Assembly: GCA_964574215.1 (NCBI GenBank)
Contig: CAZNLR010000002.1
Span: 124,001 to 188,000, forward strand
Direction: 5' to 3'
DNA: 64,000 nt
Source: GCA-2725625 sp964574215
GTDB lineage: Bacteria; Pseudomonadota; Alphaproteobacteria; Rhodospirillales; UBA2165
A model generated the notes under the pieces. It did no database searches. It had not been told where the DNA came from and was given only the letters and a program-made list of their open reading frames with translations. This document shows positions 61,709-64,000 of this stretch, in pieces; the first letter of the stretch is position 1, and each line of letters starts with the position of its first letter. The translations under genes were made by a program, and so were the position numbers.

Positions 61709-62351
61709 TTTTTCCTTTTTTGTTATTTAATAACAGTTAGTTATATAATATATTTAAAATTACCAACAATTTTACCCACAAAAATATTCCCGGTTAGGGC
61801 TCTTTTTAATTTATCGATACGATAGAAAAATTGCTTGCAACGATTCAAATCGGGAGTTTTGTTCTTAATTGTTCTCGTCAATGCCCCAAACACGCAACCC
61901 GTATCCATCTTGATGTCGTTTTAGTTCAAGTTCTTCAGGGTCAAATTGGATATTATCGATGGTCCGCAAATGTCAGGAGTGTCTGCTTTACCCCCTATTC
62001 TGTTGTAAAACTCGAAATTGGTGACGATCAATAATTCCTCCAAAAGCCAACTTCGCCAAGAATGGCATCTAAATTGCCTTTGTACGTTACACAGAACTTC
62101 GCTCAGCGAAATATCAATCTGACGGCTGTCCCCCCGACTAAATTTTAGAACTGCCCGTCCATGCTGCGGAAATTTTTAAATCAACTGCAAAATGAGAGTT
62201 TTGCAACAGAATTGGGTGTAAAACGGACGCTGTTCAGCACCCCTGATTTCGTTTGCTTGTAGCCAACTAAGGCATTCGCCGTGTTTAATTAGACGCCGCC
62301 ATGTAAGAATGACTTTTGAAAAGCTAATTGAAGGCGTTAGTCGACCGTGAA
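61709..62351. other. Intergenic region with insertion-sequence remnants, no intact gene
   Basis: About 640 bp after tRNA-Ser. All reading frames are short and broken. The pair of inverted copies at 61987-62222 and the transposase end at the right edge show that this is decayed mobile DNA. Integration beside a tRNA gene is common for such DNA. Confidence 0.65.
61987..62222. repeat. Imperfect 27-bp inverted repeat pair, IS-end-like
   Basis: 61987-62013 (TTTACCCCCTATTCTGTTGT and following AAAACTC) is inverted relative to 62196-62222 (GAGTTTTGCAACAGAATTGG and following GTGTAAA), 24 of 27 positions matching. The core TTCTGTTG(C/T)AAAACTC looks like an IS terminus. The 182 bp between them hold no gene. 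Confidence 0.6.
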
Positions 62352-62480
62352 CTACGCGGTTTCCGCTGATTGAGCATCCCACCATAATATCCAGAATTGA
62401 CACAATAGAAGCCTGATCCATTTGAGGATAAGGCGGAAGTTGTAGCCGGCTGCAGCGAGGATGGGGTTGATGGCGTCATC
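62352..62480 (-). mobile_element. Transposase C-terminal fragment
   Basis: Encodes INPILAAAGYNFRLILKWIR LLLCQFWILW, in the pattern (N)A(V)LAAAGYNFRLLLRWLRLLL of the C-terminus of IS5/IS1182-like transposases. After the TAG stop, in-frame codons FTVD and a second stop follow, resembling the natural end. The fragment is in frame with abrB and supplies its last 42 residues. Confidence 0.75.
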
Positions 62481-63374
62481 GACGATAAGCATGCTGATCA
62501 TTGCGAACACAACCCCGAGAAACAACATTAAAAATCCCACCATGGCGCCATGAAAGAGCTTTCCAGCCGCCTCTCTAAAATGAACCCCGAAGAACATGGC
62601 GCCGATACTGACGCCGATGAAGAGGAGGGCGCATGAAATGACGCCGTTGGGAATATCCGTATCGACATGGCCAGATAACTTAAACACAGCGACGCCGATA
62701 AAGGGGCCGAGAAAAAACGGAGCTGGAAATCGCAACCATTTGGCGATGACATAGGATGCCGGCGCCACCACGGCCAGGATGAACAACGTCGAATAATCGG
62801 GATTTGCCGGAACGAAACTCAAATTCATCGATGCGGGCGGGACATAGCCAGCAAATATTCTGAAAGCCAAGGGAATGGCGAATATGACGACGATCAGACG
62901 CATCGACTGGATCAAGGAAAATGTTTTGACATCAGCGCCATAGCTTTCGGCAAGTGCCAGCATGGTCACCAATCCGCCCGGAGTAGCGCTGAAATAAGCC
63001 GTCAGCGGATCAAGTTTGGCGATATGGATCAGATACAACGTGATCGCGGCGACAACGGTGATAGTGTAGAGGGCGACGAGAGCGACACTGGGAAGCCAGT
63101 GAAGGAACTGCTCGCCGATTTGGGCAGTGATCGTCAAGCCAAACACGGCCCCTACAATCCAAAAGCTTATAAGCCGAAGCCAATTCGGCACCCAAAGCCG
63201 GACGCCACTCAAACCGGCGATTGAAGTCGTGAAAATCGGTCCGATGATCCACGGCAGCGGCAGTGTCAAAAAGAGAAACATAACGGCGCCGACCAATCCA
63301 ATAATCAGACCGGTCAGAAGCGGCGCCCATTGCTGACTTAAATCCTCGGCGCTGGCTCTTAACACTTCAATCAT
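62481..63374 (-). pseudogene. abrB: AbrB-type membrane protein, 3' end replaced by IS fragment
   Basis: 298 native codons followed by the transposase tail. AbrB family (two repeats of about five helices, often with tripartite tricarboxylate binding proteins): GLIIGLVGAVMFLFLTLPLP, YFSATPGGLVTMLALAESYG in the first half. The second half stops after FLGVVFAMISMLI, before the second PGGLxEM motif; roughly 50-60 residues are missing. Divergent from the tctC-like gene. Likely non-functional. Confidence 0.75.
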
Positions 63375-63543
63375 CGGGCGGGAGCATCTCTAGTATAGAT
63401 TATAATTTATTAAGAAAATCAACTACTTCTAGCAATTGCATTTATTCCAAACGTATATTACGATCCTCGCCGCACATTCGGGCTGTAAAGGGATTACCCT
63501 CAAAGATCGGATTAATAATCGTAAACACAGTGGGGAGGAAACT

Positions 63544-64000
63544 ATGCCACGTCAATCATCTCATCGTTATTTTGGAATTTTAACGGCGCTCGCCGTCACC
63601 GCAGTAATGGCTTTCGGGGCGGCGCCAGCATTCGCCGAATTTCCGGAAAAACCAATCAAATTGATCGTCGGCTTCCGCGCCGGCGGCAGCACAGACGCCT
63701 TAGCAACGGCCTTAGCTAAAGAAATGGAAGCCGTACTCGGCCAACCGGTGGTTAAGGAAGTCAGGGCCGGCGGTGGCGGCGGCAAAGCGGCGGCGGCGGC
63801 AAAACTGGCGGCCCCCGATGGCTATACATTGGTAATGGCCGTCACGCCAACCTTCGCCTTCAACACGGCGGCCATTCCGAAAAAGACGCCCTACACCAAA
63901 GACGACTTCGATTATCTTGAAAGTGTAAGCAAGGCACAAGAAGCCGTCTACGCCAAAGCCGATGCGCCTTTCAAAACCTGGCGTGAAATGATCGCCTACG
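63544..64000 (+). CDS. Tripartite tricarboxylate transporter binding protein (TctC/Bug family), 5' part
   Basis: Runs off the right edge; 152 codons are visible. ATG at 63544 follows GGGGAGG five bases ahead. Signal peptide (LTALAVTAVMAFGAAPAFA), then EFPEKPIKLIVGFRAGGSTD, the Bug N-terminal signature, and APDGYTLVMAVTPTFAFNTA. Binds organic acids in the periplasm for uptake. Divergent from the truncated abrB, a pair known to occur together. Confidence 0.9.
   Translation, partial: MPRQSSHRYFGILTALAVTAVMAFGAAPAFAEFPEKPIKLIVGFRAGGSTDALATALAKEMEAVLGQPVVKEVRAGGGGGKAAAAAKLAAPDGYTLVMAVTPTFAFNTAAIPKKTPYTKDDFDYLESVSKAQEAVYAKADAPFKTWREMIAY

Noticed and set aside
61831..62034. 67-codon plus-strand frame after tRNA-Ser
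   Set aside because: Crosses an IS-end-like repeat; no ribosome site or motif.
62176..62421. 81-codon minus-strand frame in the IS remnant region
   Set aside because: Overlaps the inverted repeat and the end of the transposase fragment in another frame; decayed DNA.

Overview
The window reads as a chromosomal segment of a free-living, flagellated alphaproteobacterium, most likely of the Rhodospirillales type. This rests on gene content only: a TIGR02302/DUF4175 membrane protein, a DUF2125 protein, a SAM-II riboswitch in front of metX-metW, a chorismate mutase-hisC-tyrA cluster, and an rppH / divergent polysaccharide deacetylase / ctpA / envC / gpmI / rlmH / rsfS / nadD / proA-proB / obgE / rpmA-rplU order. 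Genus or species cannot be named from the sequence alone.

Layout. 0-7.5 kb: end of ftsX, ftsE, a zinc-ribbon membrane protein, two small or unknown genes, DUF4175. 6.2-17 kb: lysA, lptM, argH, an unknown gene, cheZ, an ADP-ribosylglycohydrolase, aminopeptidase P and a TPR glycosyltransferase-like protein. 17-22 kb: a benzoate-CoA ligase-type enzyme with a MarR regulator, a ChaC-like enzyme, an EamA exporter and DUF2125. 22-28 kb: amino-acid biosynthesis, namely chorismate mutase, hisC, tyrA, then metX-metW under a SAM-II riboswitch followed by a terminator-like hairpin. 28-33 kb: cupin, FGE-like protein, and the two subunits of a 2-oxoacid:ferredoxin oxidoreductase. 33-47 kb: the conserved housekeeping run from rppH to rplU, interrupted at 41.3-42.4 kb by accessory DNA (a DUF559 nuclease-like gene inside 39-bp inverted repeats and an A+T-rich orphan). 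47-51 kb: a hemerythrin behind a perfect FNR/FixK box, a glycosyltransferase, motA/motB and a subtilase. 52-56 kb: a TRAP-TAXI transporter followed by a membrane protein with a PilS-like end. 56-61.5 kb: a MarR-controlled operon with an old-yellow-enzyme/fibronectin-III fusion and two acyl/aryl-CoA ligases. 61.6-64 kb: tRNA-Ser, a stretch of insertion-sequence remnants, an abrB gene whose end has been replaced by a transposase fragment, and the start of a tctC/Bug binding protein.

Metabolic picture (inference): the cell makes lysine, arginine, proline, tyrosine/phenylalanine and methionine, moves by flagella, uses ferredoxin-linked oxoacid metabolism, senses low oxygen, and imports and CoA-activates aromatic or other organic acids. 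No CRISPR array, prophage or complete IS was seen. The most unusual items are the OYE-FN3 fusion operon, the PilS-like membrane protein next to a TRAP transporter, the DUF559 inverted-repeat element, the IS-truncated abrB, a dispersed palindromic repeat family, and a probable ATT start codon for rsfS.
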